A stretch of 64,000 nucleotides of DNA from an uncultured Lachnospiraceae bacterium. Lineage in GTDB: Bacteria > Bacillota > Clostridia > Lachnospirales > Lachnospiraceae. The notes beneath the pieces are model-generated. The model made no database searches, had not been told where the DNA came from, and was given only the letters and a program-made list of their open reading frames with translations. Made by a program: the position numbers and the translations under genes. The stretch covers positions 101,820-165,819 of the forward strand of contig CAJTPM010000006.1 of assembly GCA_910578085.1 (NCBI GenBank), in the 5' to 3' direction. How positions within the stretch are numbered: the stretch's first letter is position 1; each line of letters begins with the position of its first letter. This document shows, one piece after another, positions 34,609 to 43,956 of this stretch.

Positions 34609-37263
34609 TTATTCGCTCTCCCGCAGTCTCTCCACAATGCTCTTTTTTCTGACACTGCGCCAGGCCAGCACCGGCACCAGTACGGCCACAGACATCATAA
34701 CCGGTATCATAATCACAAAGGGCAGAATCTGAAAACGGTACTCGAAAAATAAAATCATATTGCTCATCGCCTTCAAAATGATCCAGGACAGGAGGCCGCC
34801 CAGTGTCATGTTCATCACGCCGGAAATGGCAATATAACTGATCCCCTCATAGATGAGAGTCTTTAACAGCTGGCTGTCTGTCATGCCGATACTCTGCATC
34901 ACAGCAAATTCCTGTTTTCTGACGATAATCTCCGTAATCATGGCATTGGTAAAGTTCAAAATACCGATCAGTGCGATCACCGCGGCCAGCGTAATGCCGA
35001 TGAACGCTATGATCATTGTCATCCCGTCAAATTCTTTTTTCAGAGACTCTCTGCTCACGTAGCCCATCTCCGGATTCCTGTCCGTATAGGCCTGCAGTAC
35101 CGCCTCGAAAGCGTCCTTCTGTTCCTCCGCCACACGATAGGAGACGCCAAAGGTCTGCACATTTTCCTCATCCGTTTCAAACTCCGTAAGCGGTAACACC
35201 ACATCACAGACATTTGCCCTGTACCTGTGAAGATCCATGCTGGTTGGAATTCTCACGATCGCCATCACCTCATACTCTTTTTCCACAAGATCGTCATAGA
35301 CGATATCGATGACAGTCCCCGACGCATCCCTTTTCTCATGAAAGCTCGAATTTTCCCCAAAGCTTTCCACCGTCACCTTATCCCCCGGATGATAGATATG
35401 TTCCTCCGGAAGTACCTCCTCGCTGCCCGATATCGTTGCAAGCAGGATATAGTTTCCTGTCCGGAATTTCCCGATATCCAACGTCCCGTCCAACACCTCC
35501 AAATTCGGGAGAAGTTCCTCGCTGTACGCATAAAAACAGCCGTCAAAATCCTTCTCCCCACTGAGCATCTTCTCCAGATTCTCCACCGCAAAGGCATCCC
35601 GCCGCAGCATCCCCTTCCCGTCCAGCTTTTTCAGCTGTTCTGACGCTTTTTCGTCCAGCTTCAGAAAAGATCTGAATCGAACCCTCATTTCCGTTCTTCC
35701 CTCAATCCCCTCCTGGCCATCCGCCAATGCCAGATATTCGGACGCCGTCTCAACCGCACCGTTTCCCATCGCGGAAGAGATCACACCGATATTACCCAGC
35801 ACAAAATCTCCCACGATCCTCTGATCTATATATTGATCGGTCTGAAAGCTTCCCACTGCGGTCATCACGATCGTCAGCAGAATCATACTCAGAGAAATTG
35901 CTGCTATGACGACAGCTCCTGTGCGCCTGTTCCTGCTCAGATTGGAAAGAGCCATGGAGAGCGCATCGAATCTGCCTCTGGTATTCTGTTTTTTCCGCCT
36001 GCTTTTTCCTGCCCTTTGTCCTTTCCTCTCTGTCTCCACATATCTGAGCGCATCGATGGGTGAGACGCTTCCCGCTATTTTTCCCGGCTTTCTGCTGCTT
36101 AACCAGACCGTAAATCCGGAAAAAGCCGCGCCGGATATCAAAATCCGGGGACTGCATTTCAGAGATATTTCCATCCCCTGCCAGGAATCCGTCAGAGACA
36201 TCATAAACGGCAAAACTGCCCTGCCCACGCCGAAACCGATCAACAGCCCTATGGGAATGCCGACTGCGGCCAATATAAGAGCCTGCCGTCTCACCAGTCT
36301 GCCGATCTGCATCTTCGTCGTTCCTATGGTCTTCAGTAAACCGTAAAACCTGATATCACTGATGACAGAAATCTGAAAAATATTGTAGATAATCAGATAA
36401 CCGGTCAGCAGGATCACGAAAACCGCACCGGACAAAATAGTCAGGGTGACAGGATCCGCCGCCTCCGCGCGGTTGCTCATATAGGCCCAGTTTACCCCGT
36501 AGGCCAGCTCAGTCTCCGGCTCGTAGCCCGCGTTTCGGATAATCGTCCGCACTTTCTCCTCCAGATCATGCGTATCTTCAAAGAAAAAGTTGCCTGCGAT
36601 AAGCCCGGCGCCGGCGTCCTCCGGATGTTCCTCCTTCCATTTCATAAAATCCTCATCGGTATAAGAGTCTTTCAGCGCCGTCCAGTAACGCTCCGACACA
36701 AACAGCTCGCTGGCGTGGGCAACGGCATCCCCCTCATACCAGCCACAGACTGTAAACACCTCCTCTATCGTCTCTCCCATAAAGGAAAACCGCAGAGGAA
36801 TCTCTTCGCCCAGCCGGTGAGGCAGTCCCAGCTCATCCAGAACAAAGGTATCCACGATCACTTCATCCGCCTCCTGGGGCATACCGCCTTCCTCCAGCGT
36901 GATAAACATCTCCGATAAGGTTCTCTCCTGCGGCGTATAGCGGATCTCCGCCTGACGCTTCAGGATATTGTCCGCCCTGCCGATCAGGATCGTATAATTG
37001 CTCTCTCTGACCGATGGATCAGCCGCCACCTTTTCATACTGTTCCATGGAAGCCGCCTTTATGCCCGCATGGTATTTTCCGCCTACCTCCCGCATGGTCT
37101 CCTCCTGGATAGTCTGCATGGCGCCGTCTGCCAGGGAAAAGACTGCCGTAAAGAGAATCCCGGTCAGGGCGATGGCAATCACCGCAAAAAGATTCCGCAC
37201 CCGGTTGTTTTTCAGGCTCCGCATGGACAGCCTGCGGATCGATGCACCGTTATTGTTTCTCAT
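34609..37263 (-). CDS. Large FtsX-family ABC transporter permease (two FtsX domains)
   Basis: An 884-residue permease with an N-terminal helix (about 22-44), a ~220-residue outer domain, a first FtsX helix group (about 275-405), a new helix near 445-465 and second outer domain, and a final FtsX group (about 750-875). The cytoplasmic loops RFYGLLKTIGTTKMQIGRLVRRQ and KQEFAVMQSIGMTDSQLLKTL are typical. It overlaps the ATPase gene by 4 bases. Together with that ATPase and the two-component pair upstream it resembles antimicrobial-peptide resistance modules, but it lacks the single large loop of BceB. Confidence 0.88.
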   Translation of the reverse strand: MRNNNGASIRRLSMRSLKNNRVRNLFAVIAIALTGILFTAVFSLADGAMQTIQEETMREVGGKYHAGIKAASMEQYEKVAADPSVRESNYTILIGRADNILKRQAEIRYTPQERTLSEMFITLEEGGMPQEADEVIVDTFVLDELGLPHRLGEEIPLRFSFMGETIEEVFTVCGWYEGDAVAHASELFVSERYWTALKDSYTDEDFMKWKEEHPEDAGAGLIAGNFFFEDTHDLEEKVRTIIRNAGYEPETELAYGVNWAYMSNRAEAADPVTLTILSGAVFVILLTGYLIIYNIFQISVISDIRFYGLLKTIGTTKMQIGRLVRRQALILAAVGIPIGLLIGFGVGRAVLPFMMSLTDSWQGMEISLKCSPRILISGAAFSGFTVWLSSRKPGKIAGSVSPIDALRYVETERKGQRAGKSRRKKQNTRGRFDALSMALSNLSRNRRTGAVVIAAISLSMILLTIVMTAVGSFQTDQYIDQRIVGDFVLGNIGVISSAMGNGAVETASEYLALADGQEGIEGRTEMRVRFRSFLKLDEKASEQLKKLDGKGMLRRDAFAVENLEKMLSGEKDFDGCFYAYSEELLPNLEVLDGTLDIGKFRTGNYILLATISGSEEVLPEEHIYHPGDKVTVESFGENSSFHEKRDASGTVIDIVYDDLVEKEYEVMAIVRIPTSMDLHRYRANVCDVVLPLTEFETDEENVQTFGVSYRVAEEQKDAFEAVLQAYTDRNPEMGYVSRESLKKEFDGMTMIIAFIGITLAAVIALIGILNFTNAMITEIIVRKQEFAVMQSIGMTDSQLLKTLIYEGISYIAISGVMNMTLGGLLSWIILKAMSNMILFFEYRFQILPFVIMIPVMMSVAVLVPVLAWRSVRKKSIVERLRESE

Positions 37264-37991
37264 CTGTGCACCTCCCCGTTTTCTTCTGTGCAGGCAGCAG
37301 CGCTCCTGCCATCACTTTTCCCGTAATCGCTGACGATCCTGCCGTCCTCTATGTGGATCACCCTGCTGCACAGCTGTGCCAATGCCTCGTTGTGGGTGAT
37401 CATCACAACGGTCTGATGAAACTGCTCGCTGGTCAGCTTCAAAAGCCCCAGCACTTCCTGGGTAGTCCTGCTGTCCAGATTTCCTGTGGGCTCGTCCGCG
37501 AGAATGATGGCCGGTTTTGTCACAAGGGCCCTGGCGATGGCTACCCTCTGCTGCTGCCCGCCGGAAAGCTCTCCCGGCAGATTATAAAGCTTCTTTGTCA
37601 ATCCCAGTGTCTTCACGATCTTTTCCAAAAAAGCTTCGTCCACAGTTCTCCCATCCAGTTCCATCGGCAGCACGATATTCTCACAGACACTCAGGATCGG
37701 CACCAGATTGTAGCTCTGAAAGATAAAACCGATCTGCCTTCTGCGGAAAATCGTCAATTCTTTTTCGTTCAGCTCAAAGATCTTTTTACCGGCAACGGTC
37801 ACCGTACCGGAAGTGGCGTAATCCAGGCCTCCCAGCATATGTAGCAGCGTGGATTTTCCCGATCCGGAAGTGCCCACCACCGCGGCAAACTCTCCCTCTT
37901 CTATCTTCAGATTCACACCGTCCAAGGCTCTGACCTGGGTATCTCCCTCCCCATAATACTTTTTCAGATTCTCCGTCTCCAAAATTGTCAT
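37260..37991 (-). CDS. ABC transporter ATP-binding protein, MacB/BceA type
   Basis: A 243-residue ATPase with Walker A GTSGSGKST (about 40-48), signature LSGGQQQRVAIARAL, Walker B IILADEPTGNLDS and H-loop VMITHNEAL. It partners the 884-residue permease just downstream. The 208-base gap behind the kinase gene may carry its own promoter and a control site of the adjacent response regulator. The C-terminal ~20 residues are poorly conserved and charged. Confidence 0.92.
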   Translation of the reverse strand: MTILETENLKKYYGEGDTQVRALDGVNLKIEEGEFAAVVGTSGSGKSTLLHMLGGLDYATSGTVTVAGKKIFELNEKELTIFRRRQIGFIFQSYNLVPILSVCENIVLPMELDGRTVDEAFLEKIVKTLGLTKKLYNLPGELSGGQQQRVAIARALVTKPAIILADEPTGNLDSRTTQEVLGLLKLTSEQFHQTVVMITHNEALAQLCSRVIHIEDGRIVSDYGKSDGRSAAACTEENGEVHR

Positions 37992-38177
37992 ACTGTTTCT
38001 CCTCTTTCCATTCCACGAATTGCTGTATACAGTTTTCCTGCCTCACAGAATGCCGTACATCATTTTTTATGTTCACGCTGCGGATTACCGCATACGGTTT
38101 CCATTTCACGGATCACTGTACACAGTTTTATTCTATCAGAAACTTCTTACAGTATCCTGACAGGAAAGAGAAAATAT

Positions 38178-38193
38178 ATGACAATTTTGTCAT
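38178..38193. other. Palindrome in the kinase-ATPase gap
   Basis: ATGACAATTTTGTCAT has 7-base perfect arms around TT, 7 bases past the kinase stop. It might be a transcript-end signal or a regulator site; no T-run follows. Confidence 0.3.
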
Positions 38194-38199
38194 CTATTT

Positions 38200-39129
38200 T
38201 CATTCATTCAATAAAAACAGCGAGAAACAGCTTCCCTCCTCTACCCTGGAGGTCACGGTGATATATCCCTTTTCGCGCTGTAAAATCAGCTGTGCCAGAT
38301 ACAGCCCAAGGCCGCTCCCCTCCTGACCTTCCACCTCTTTTCCCCGGTAGAACCGTTTAAAGATCTGTTGATATTCACTCTGCGGAATGCCGATCCCCTC
38401 ATCCGAAATCGTAATTCCTGTATAAAGATCCAATCTGGTCAGGGCTATCCGTATCCTGCTGTTTTCCGGGGAATACTTGACGGCATTTTCCAGAATATTC
38501 GCCATTGCCTCCGCCGTCCACTTCGGATTATGGTAAAGTTTAACGTCCTCGAATTCCTCCGCGATCAGCTCTATCTTTCTGGCTGATGCCAGGGGAAAGA
38601 CAAAGCTGACCGCCCGCGCGATCGTCTCCCTGATCCCGGTATACCCTGCCTTAAAACAAATCATGCCGTTTTCCAGCCTGGAAGCTTTTAGGAGATCCGC
38701 CATCAGCCATTGCATCTTACCGGCCTGATTTTTCGTATGCTCCAGAAATTCCCTGCGGCGTCCTTCCTCCAGGGTGGGATCCTGTAACAGCTCCATGTTC
38801 ATCACAATATTGGCAAGCGGCGTTTTTAACTGATGGGAAATATCCGAGATCAGATGCATGACCTGGTCCTTTTCCCCCACTGCCTGTTTCTCCCTGTACC
38901 GCAACACCGCGAGAATACGTTCTAACTGGCTGACAATACGGGATTCTCTGGTCTCCAGAAAATCCGGATAATGGGCCTCCCCTTCTCCCGTATTTTCCCG
39001 CCAGAAACCATCCAGAATGCGATCCAGTTTTTTCCACTGGTACAGAAAATAAGCCGTGCTAAAAACAAGCACAGCAAAGCATACCAATAAACATATTGCC
39101 AGCAGCAGGATTATGGTTTTCTCTTTCAT
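38200..39129 (-). CDS. Sensor histidine kinase, exporter-linked
   Basis: A 309-residue kinase. ATG 39129 (MKEKTIILLL) follows GGAGGAG and overlaps the regulator stop by 4 bases; a GTG at 39144 would overlap that site. A single N-terminal helix (about 5-28), a short linker, H-box LISDISHQLKTPLANIVMNME, N-box ENAVKYS, G-boxes DEGIGIP and GSGLGLYLAQ. With almost no extracytoplasmic region it probably senses through the membrane or through the adjacent transporter, as known for BceS-type kinases. Confidence 0.9.
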   Translation of the reverse strand: MKEKTIILLLAICLLVCFAVLVFSTAYFLYQWKKLDRILDGFWRENTGEGEAHYPDFLETRESRIVSQLERILAVLRYREKQAVGEKDQVMHLISDISHQLKTPLANIVMNMELLQDPTLEEGRRREFLEHTKNQAGKMQWLMADLLKASRLENGMICFKAGYTGIRETIARAVSFVFPLASARKIELIAEEFEDVKLYHNPKWTAEAMANILENAVKYSPENSRIRIALTRLDLYTGITISDEGIGIPQSEYQQIFKRFYRGKEVEGQEGSGLGLYLAQLILQREKGYITVTSRVEEGSCFSLFLLNE

Positions 39130-39815
39130 CCGTTCTCCTCCCACAGATAGCCGATCCCCTGAATTGTGCGGATATAATCTCTGCCCAGCTTTTTGCGCAG
39201 ACGGCTGACATTGACAGACAGTGTGTTTTCCTCCACAAAATTCCCCTCTATATCCCAGACATACCGCAAAATCTGCTCCTTCAAAAGCGCCTGCCCTTTA
39301 TGTTCCATAAAGTATTGCAGCAGGCGAAATTCGGTCATACTCAGATTAAACTCCTCACCGCCGCAAAACGCCCGGAACGTTTTTAAGTCCAGCACGATCT
39401 CCCCCGATGTGATAATACGCTCTGTCTCCTTCGTTTCCGTATCCTTTGCCTTCCTGCTCAAAATGTTCTGCAGCCGGAGCTTTAACACCGCAACAGAAAA
39501 AGGCTTCGTCATATAGTCGTCAGCCCCGTTTGTCAGTCCCATGATCTCATCCGTCTCCAGATCTCTGGCCGTCAACATCAGAATGGCTGTCTCGGCGCCC
39601 GTTCCCGGAAGTTCCCGTATTCTTTTACAAAACTCCTGTCCGTCACCGTCCGGCAGATTCAAATCCAGTATGACGGCATCGGGATTTTCTCTCTCAAAAA
39701 ACGCATAGCCCTCCCGCAGTGTCCGCGCGCTGACCGCCTCGCATCCTTCCTGCTTAAGCGCAAAACAGATTCCCCGGTTCAAACCTGCATCGTCTTCTAT
39801 GACCAATACTTTCAT
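39126..39815 (-). CDS. OmpR/PhoB-family response regulator, exporter-linked
   Basis: A 229-residue regulator: receiver with acidic pair EDD (7-9), phospho-acceptor Asp in AVILDLNLPDG (about 52), Lys in MTKPFS (about 103), and a winged-helix output with LSMTEFRLLQYFMEH and VNVSRLRKKLGRDYI. First gene of a regulator-kinase-ATPase-permease series on the minus strand. It most likely induces the transporter genes when a cell-wall-active compound is sensed; this is inferred from arrangement. Confidence 0.92.
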   Translation of the reverse strand: MKVLVIEDDAGLNRGICFALKQEGCEAVSARTLREGYAFFERENPDAVILDLNLPDGDGQEFCKRIRELPGTGAETAILMLTARDLETDEIMGLTNGADDYMTKPFSVAVLKLRLQNILSRKAKDTETKETERIITSGEIVLDLKTFRAFCGGEEFNLSMTEFRLLQYFMEHKGQALLKEQILRYVWDIEGNFVEENTLSVNVSRLRKKLGRDYIRTIQGIGYLWEENG

Positions 39816-39982
39816 TGTCCTGTCACTGTCCTTCCCTTTTTTTACATTGTATCATATTTTTCTTTTATTCTCACGCATATTTCCGACAGAGCGTTACTTC
39901 TTCCCCAAAACTTTGAGCAAATTGCCTGTCAACGGCGAATGGAAAGGAAATTATGTTTACCCCGGCTCTTTTATGAACGATT

Positions 39983-40014
39983 TGTACCGGGCCTGGAAAA
40001 CCATGCCCGGTACA
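39983..40014 (-). terminator. Strong hairpin after the ChvE-like gene
   Basis: TGTACCGGGC (39983-39992) pairs with GCCCGGTACA (40005-40014), extended inside by TGG/CCA around AAAA. It is 27 bases past the stop at 40041. The following bases are not T-rich, so it may act as a 3' stabiliser or a weak terminator. Confidence 0.5.
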
Positions 40015-40040
40015 GTTTCGTAGATATCAATCAAATACTA

Positions 40041-41206
40041 TTAATCTTTCAGCAAAGCCATTCTGTCAGGATCATCCGCAAATACTTCCTTTGCATTGTC
40101 CTTTGTCACAACCACAGGGGGCAGTTCGTAAATGGGAACATCGATTACGCCATTGTCCGCCGTCACATCGGTTGCCGGCATCCCGTTGCCGCCAAGCAGG
40201 CTGTCAATAATGGAAACTGTCTCCGCAACAAGCGCATTGGTAGGTTTTGCCACTGTGGAATACTGTCTGCCGGACCATACCCACTCAACGGATTCATTTT
40301 CCGCATCCAACCCCGAAACTACAGGAATCGGCTGTCCCGCATTCTCACAGGATGTAATAATCGCACGTGCAATACCATCGTTGGGTGAAAGAACACCGTC
40401 GATCTCGATGTCTGAATAGTTACCTGCAAGAATGGCATCCATACGTGACTGTGCTTTGGAGTTATCCCAGTCAACTGTCGCACACTGTGTGAAATCCGTC
40501 TGTCCTGATACAACAACCAGCGTCCCGTCATCGATGAGGGGCTGAAGCACTGACATTGCGCCTGTGAAGAAATTCGGTGCATTCGGATCAGCCGGGCCGC
40601 CGCCGAAAAGTTCGATGTTGTAGGGAGCCTCACCCTTCAATTCCTCCAATCCCTGTAAGAGCGCCTGGGCCTGTAATTCCCCTGTCTTCACGCTGCCGAA
40701 CTGTACTACGCCGTCAACACCCGTGGTATTTTCCAGCAGTCTGTCATATCCGATTACATATACGCCCGCATCTTTTGCTTTCTCCAGCACTGAGCCGAGC
40801 TGTGAGCCGTCAACAGGGCCGACAACGATAACCTGTGCGCCGTTTTCGATCATGGATTCGATCTGTTGCTGCTGCTGCGGAACCTTCTGGTCAGCGGCCT
40901 GAATGATCGCTTCATAACCCGCAGCCTCAAGCTGTTCTTTAAACATCACTTCCGCTTCTGCCCAGTTCTGTGTTCCGAGCCACGGCAACGCCACACCCAC
41001 GATACCGCCGCCTGCCGTCTCTTCTTCAGCCGCCTCTTCCGGTTCTGCAGTCTCCGCGCTTTCGGTTTCAGCAGTCTCCTCCGCAGCTGCCGGTGTCTCA
41101 GCCGTCTGCGCAGTCTCCTCCGTTCCCCTGCCTCCGCCACAGCCTGTCAGCACACCTGCCGCCAGAGCCGCCGTCATCAGAAGTGATAATACTTTTTTGC
41201 TTTCAT
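40041..41206 (-). CDS. chvE: ChvE-like multiple-sugar ABC transporter binding lipoprotein, frameshifted at its start
   Basis: The mature part is a complete ChvE-type periplasmic-binding protein: a lipobox LTGCGGG, an acidic Glu/Thr/Ala linker, then VALPWLGTQNWAEAEVMF, AADQKVPQQQQQIESMI, VIGYDRL, GQTDFTQCATVDW and LSPNDGIARAI, all family features. The only ATG with a proper AAGGAGG site is at 41206, but it reads MKAKKYYHF and stops. A run of six A (41190s) would need a seventh base to put it in frame as MKAKKVLSLLM. As it stands the lipoprotein frame has no plausible start, only an open run back into the permease gene. Either a real one-base deletion or a sequencing error. Confidence 0.8.
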
Positions 41207-41238
41207 AATTCCTTTCCTCCTTTTTAAATTTCGGGATC

Positions 41239-42168
41239 TTACCCCCTGTTTTTCTTGTTATATACATCAAAGGCCACAGCCGCCAGAACGGACATGTTGA
41301 GCATCGTGAGAAAATACGTTCTTTTTACATTGACGCCGGAGAGTTCTGCCGCTGCCTTATTTCCGCCCACCGCATAGACATGACGTCCGAAGGATGTTCT
41401 CTCCGTGATCAGATAATACAGGATGATCAGGATCACAAGGATCAGCCCGGGGATCGGAAAACTTGTTCCCACTCTCCCGCTTCCGAAAAGCCATGTCGCA
41501 TAGCCGATCACCACCGACACGATCCCGATGCGGACCGCATAGGGCCAGAACTCCTCCTTCTTTCCGGTAACATCCCCCGAATGGGTAAACTTCCTCAACT
41601 GGGCAGTCACAAACACAGCTATCGCAATGATTCCAAGCAATAACGTTGAGTTGTTCATCCCGGTAAAAGCAGGTCCCCATTCAGGAAGATAACCGGCACC
41701 AAACCATTTCAGCTCTGAGGGAACAGGAACTGAAATTGAGTTTGATATCCAAATAACACCGCCTCTGAATATCATCATGCCGCCAAGGGTTGTGATGAAT
41801 CCCGGAATGCCGAGCCTCGATAAGAAAAATCCCTGCCATGCTCCGGCTATCATGCCGATCACCAGAGCGATCAGAATTGCAACATACCACGGCAGGTTAA
41901 ACTGGCGGGCGGTGATCGCCATTACCATGGATGCAAATCCTGCGACCGAACCCACCGACAGATCGATCTGTCCGATCACGATTACCATGAGCATTCCCAA
42001 AGCCAGAACCAGTACATAAGCGTTTCCCGATATTAAATTTTGAAAATTCGAGGAAGTAACCATCTTACCTCCCGATGCAATATTGAAAATTATAATGAGC
42101 GCTGCCAGGGCAACTACCATCGTATATTGACGAAGATCTTCGCCCAACACCTTTTTTATATAGTTCAT
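41239..42168 (-). CDS. mmsB: Multiple-sugar ABC permease with an in-frame internal deletion
   Basis: A 309-residue MmsB/GguB-type permease. Residues 1-290 are normal for the family: IGQIDLSVGSVAGF, GIPGFITTLGGMMIFRGGV, YAVGGNKAAAELSGVNVKR. Then NMSVLAAVA runs straight into FDVYNKKN, which is the usual extreme C-terminus. The roughly 70 residues in between, which carry the conserved ELDAIAACFIGG-type segment and two or three helices, are missing. The two flanks share an LAAVA-like sequence, so recombination between them could explain it. Transport activity is probably lost. Stop at 41239 is 33 bases before the ATG of the binding protein gene. Confidence 0.82.
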   Translation of the reverse strand: MNYIKKVLGEDLRQYTMVVALAALIIIFNIASGGKMVTSSNFQNLISGNAYVLVLALGMLMVIVIGQIDLSVGSVAGFASMVMAITARQFNLPWYVAILIALVIGMIAGAWQGFFLSRLGIPGFITTLGGMMIFRGGVIWISNSISVPVPSELKWFGAGYLPEWGPAFTGMNNSTLLLGIIAIAVFVTAQLRKFTHSGDVTGKKEEFWPYAVRIGIVSVVIGYATWLFGSGRVGTSFPIPGLILVILIILYYLITERTSFGRHVYAVGGNKAAAELSGVNVKRTYFLTMLNMSVLAAVAFDVYNKKNRG

Positions 42169-42180
42169 GATCCTCTCCTC

Positions 42181-43710
42181 TTAAGCCGTTATGGTCATCT
42201 TCTTCATTAACATTTCCTGAGTTGCTTCTTTTGCGGAAATCTCACCTGTGATGCTCCCCTCAAAAATCGTGTAAATGCGATCCGCCATTCCGAGAAGTTC
42301 CGGGAGTTCCGAGGACACCAGAATGATTGCCTTTCCCTGATCCGCAAGCTCATGAATCAGTTTATAGATCTCATATTTTGCGCCCACATCGATCCCCCTT
42401 ATGGGTTCATCCAGAATGAGAATATCCGGCTCCGTAAACATCCACTTGGAAAGAACGACTTTCTGCTGGTTTCCGCCCGATAAAGTATTCACGCCGACAC
42501 CCACATCGCGGCACTTGATCCGCAGGGAATCTCTGTATTTTTCCGAGGCCGCCCTCTCCTTGTCAAAGTCCAGAAGGCCTTTTGTCTTGATCGTGTCAAG
42601 GTTTGCGGAGACAACGGTTTTTCTGATCGTGTCGAGAAGATTTAACCCCAGTCCCTTTCTGTCCTCCGGCACATAGGCGATCTTATTTCTGATAGCCTCT
42701 CTGACAGAATTGATCTTAACTTCCCTGCCTCTTATTTTCATGTTTCCGCCTCGGAAGATCCCCATATTTTTTCCGAACAGAGATCTCATCAGTTCCGTTC
42801 TGCCCGCCCCCATGAGGCCGGCAAACCCGACGATCTCCCCGGCTCTGACATGAAATGCGGAATTTTTGCAGAGCATTCTCCCGGGAACTTTTGCATCCTC
42901 CACACGCCAGTCCGAAACCTCAAGGATCACTTCCCCGATCTTTGGCGTATGCTCGGGATACCTGTTTTCAATCTCACGCCCCACCATGGCCTTGATAATT
43001 TTGTTTTCGTCAACTCTGCCAGCCTCCACGGCATAACCATCCACGGTTTTCCCATCCCTGATCACCGTCACGTAATCGGAAACCGCCGCAATCTCATTTA
43101 ACTTGTGGGAAATCATAATGCAGGTAATCCCCTGCTTTTTCAGGCCAATCATCAGGCGCAGCAGATTTTCCGAATCCGATTCATTTAACGATGAGGTCGG
43201 TTCATCCAAAATCAGCACTTTTACATTTTTGGACAATGCCTTTGCAATCTCAACGAGCTGCTGCTGCCCGACGCCCAGGTTTTTGATGATCGCATTCGGA
43301 TCGATATGTAAGCCGACTTCTTTCAGCAGCTCTCTTGTTCTCTTTCGCTGTTTCTCCCAGTTGATAAGCCCCTTTTCCACGATCTCATTGCCCATGAAAA
43401 TATTTTCCGTAACGGACAGCTCGGGGATCATCGTAAGCTCCTGGTGAATGATAACGATCCCCGCCCGTTCAGAGTCCTTGATGTTTTTGAACGCCATTTT
43501 TTTACCCTGAAAAATGATCTCGCCATCATAACTGCCATAGGGATAAACGCCTGACAAAACTTTCATCAGGGTGGATTTTCCCGCGCCGTTTTCACCGCAT
43601 ATCGCATGGATGGTAGCCTCTGAAACTTCTAACGTCACATCAGAAAGCGCCTTCACACCCGGAAATGTTTTGGTGATATTCTTCATCTGCAAAATATAAC
43701 CGTCGCTCAT
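42181..43710 (-). CDS. mmsA: Multiple-sugar ABC transporter ATPase with two nucleotide-binding domains
   Basis: A 509-residue MmsA/GguA (XylG/MglA-like) ATPase. First domain: Walker A GENGAGKST (about 37-45), signature LGVGQQQLVEIAKAL, Walker B VLILDEPTSSLNE. Second domain (from about 260): degenerate Walker A GLMGAGRTE, signature LSGGNQQKVVLSKWM, Walker B ILILDEPIRGIDVGAKYEIY. Both domains are intact. It heads the transporter operon and is followed within 12 bases by the permease gene. The promoter and a set of dyads lie just upstream at 43809-43898. Confidence 0.93.
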   Translation of the reverse strand: MSDGYILQMKNITKTFPGVKALSDVTLEVSEATIHAICGENGAGKSTLMKVLSGVYPYGSYDGEIIFQGKKMAFKNIKDSERAGIVIIHQELTMIPELSVTENIFMGNEIVEKGLINWEKQRKRTRELLKEVGLHIDPNAIIKNLGVGQQQLVEIAKALSKNVKVLILDEPTSSLNESDSENLLRLMIGLKKQGITCIMISHKLNEIAAVSDYVTVIRDGKTVDGYAVEAGRVDENKIIKAMVGREIENRYPEHTPKIGEVILEVSDWRVEDAKVPGRMLCKNSAFHVRAGEIVGFAGLMGAGRTELMRSLFGKNMGIFRGGNMKIRGREVKINSVREAIRNKIAYVPEDRKGLGLNLLDTIRKTVVSANLDTIKTKGLLDFDKERAASEKYRDSLRIKCRDVGVGVNTLSGGNQQKVVLSKWMFTEPDILILDEPIRGIDVGAKYEIYKLIHELADQGKAIILVSSELPELLGMADRIYTIFEGSITGEISAKEATQEMLMKKMTITA

Positions 43711-43808
43711 TTAACCCCTACCTCCCTTCTTTGTCATATTCCTTTTGCTTTTGTGATCTTAACTGTCTTTATTGTAGAAAAATTGCCGGGATTTGCCTAT
43801 TGCCGGAT

Positions 43809-43837
43809 GTCATATCTTTTATTATGACATTCGTCAA
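43809..43837 (-). promoter_or_regulatory. Promoter of the sugar transporter operon
   Basis: On the minus strand TTGACG (43832-43837), 17 bases, TATGAC (43809-43814). The same stretch contains TGAC-GAAT-GTCA, and further upstream lies ATGACA-TT-TGTCAT (about 43858-43870), two similar dyads that may bind a regulator. Confidence 0.5.
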
Positions 43838-43839
43838 AT

Positions 43840-43930
43840 AAAAAAACGGCCCGCATATGACAAATGTCATGCCAAAAATGGCATTGACATTTTTGGCATT
43901 GGCATTATTTTGCCATGTGCGAAAACCGTT
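43840..43930 (-). terminator. Nested hairpin structure ending in a T-run
   Basis: An inner hairpin TGCCAAAAATG (43870-43880) with CATTTTTGGCA (43888-43898) sits within longer pairings (CGCACAT with ATGCG; AAACGG with CCGTTT) and a run of seven T on the minus strand (43840-43846). It lies 26 bases past the solute-binding gene's stop and just before the promoter, so it probably ends that transcript. Confidence 0.6.
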
Positions 43931-43956
43931 TAACATAGTTATGTCTCTTAAAAAAT

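Noticed and set aside
37242..37844. 200-codon plus-strand frame opposite the ATPase gene
   Set aside because: Antisense of Walker and signature motifs that are clear on the minus strand.
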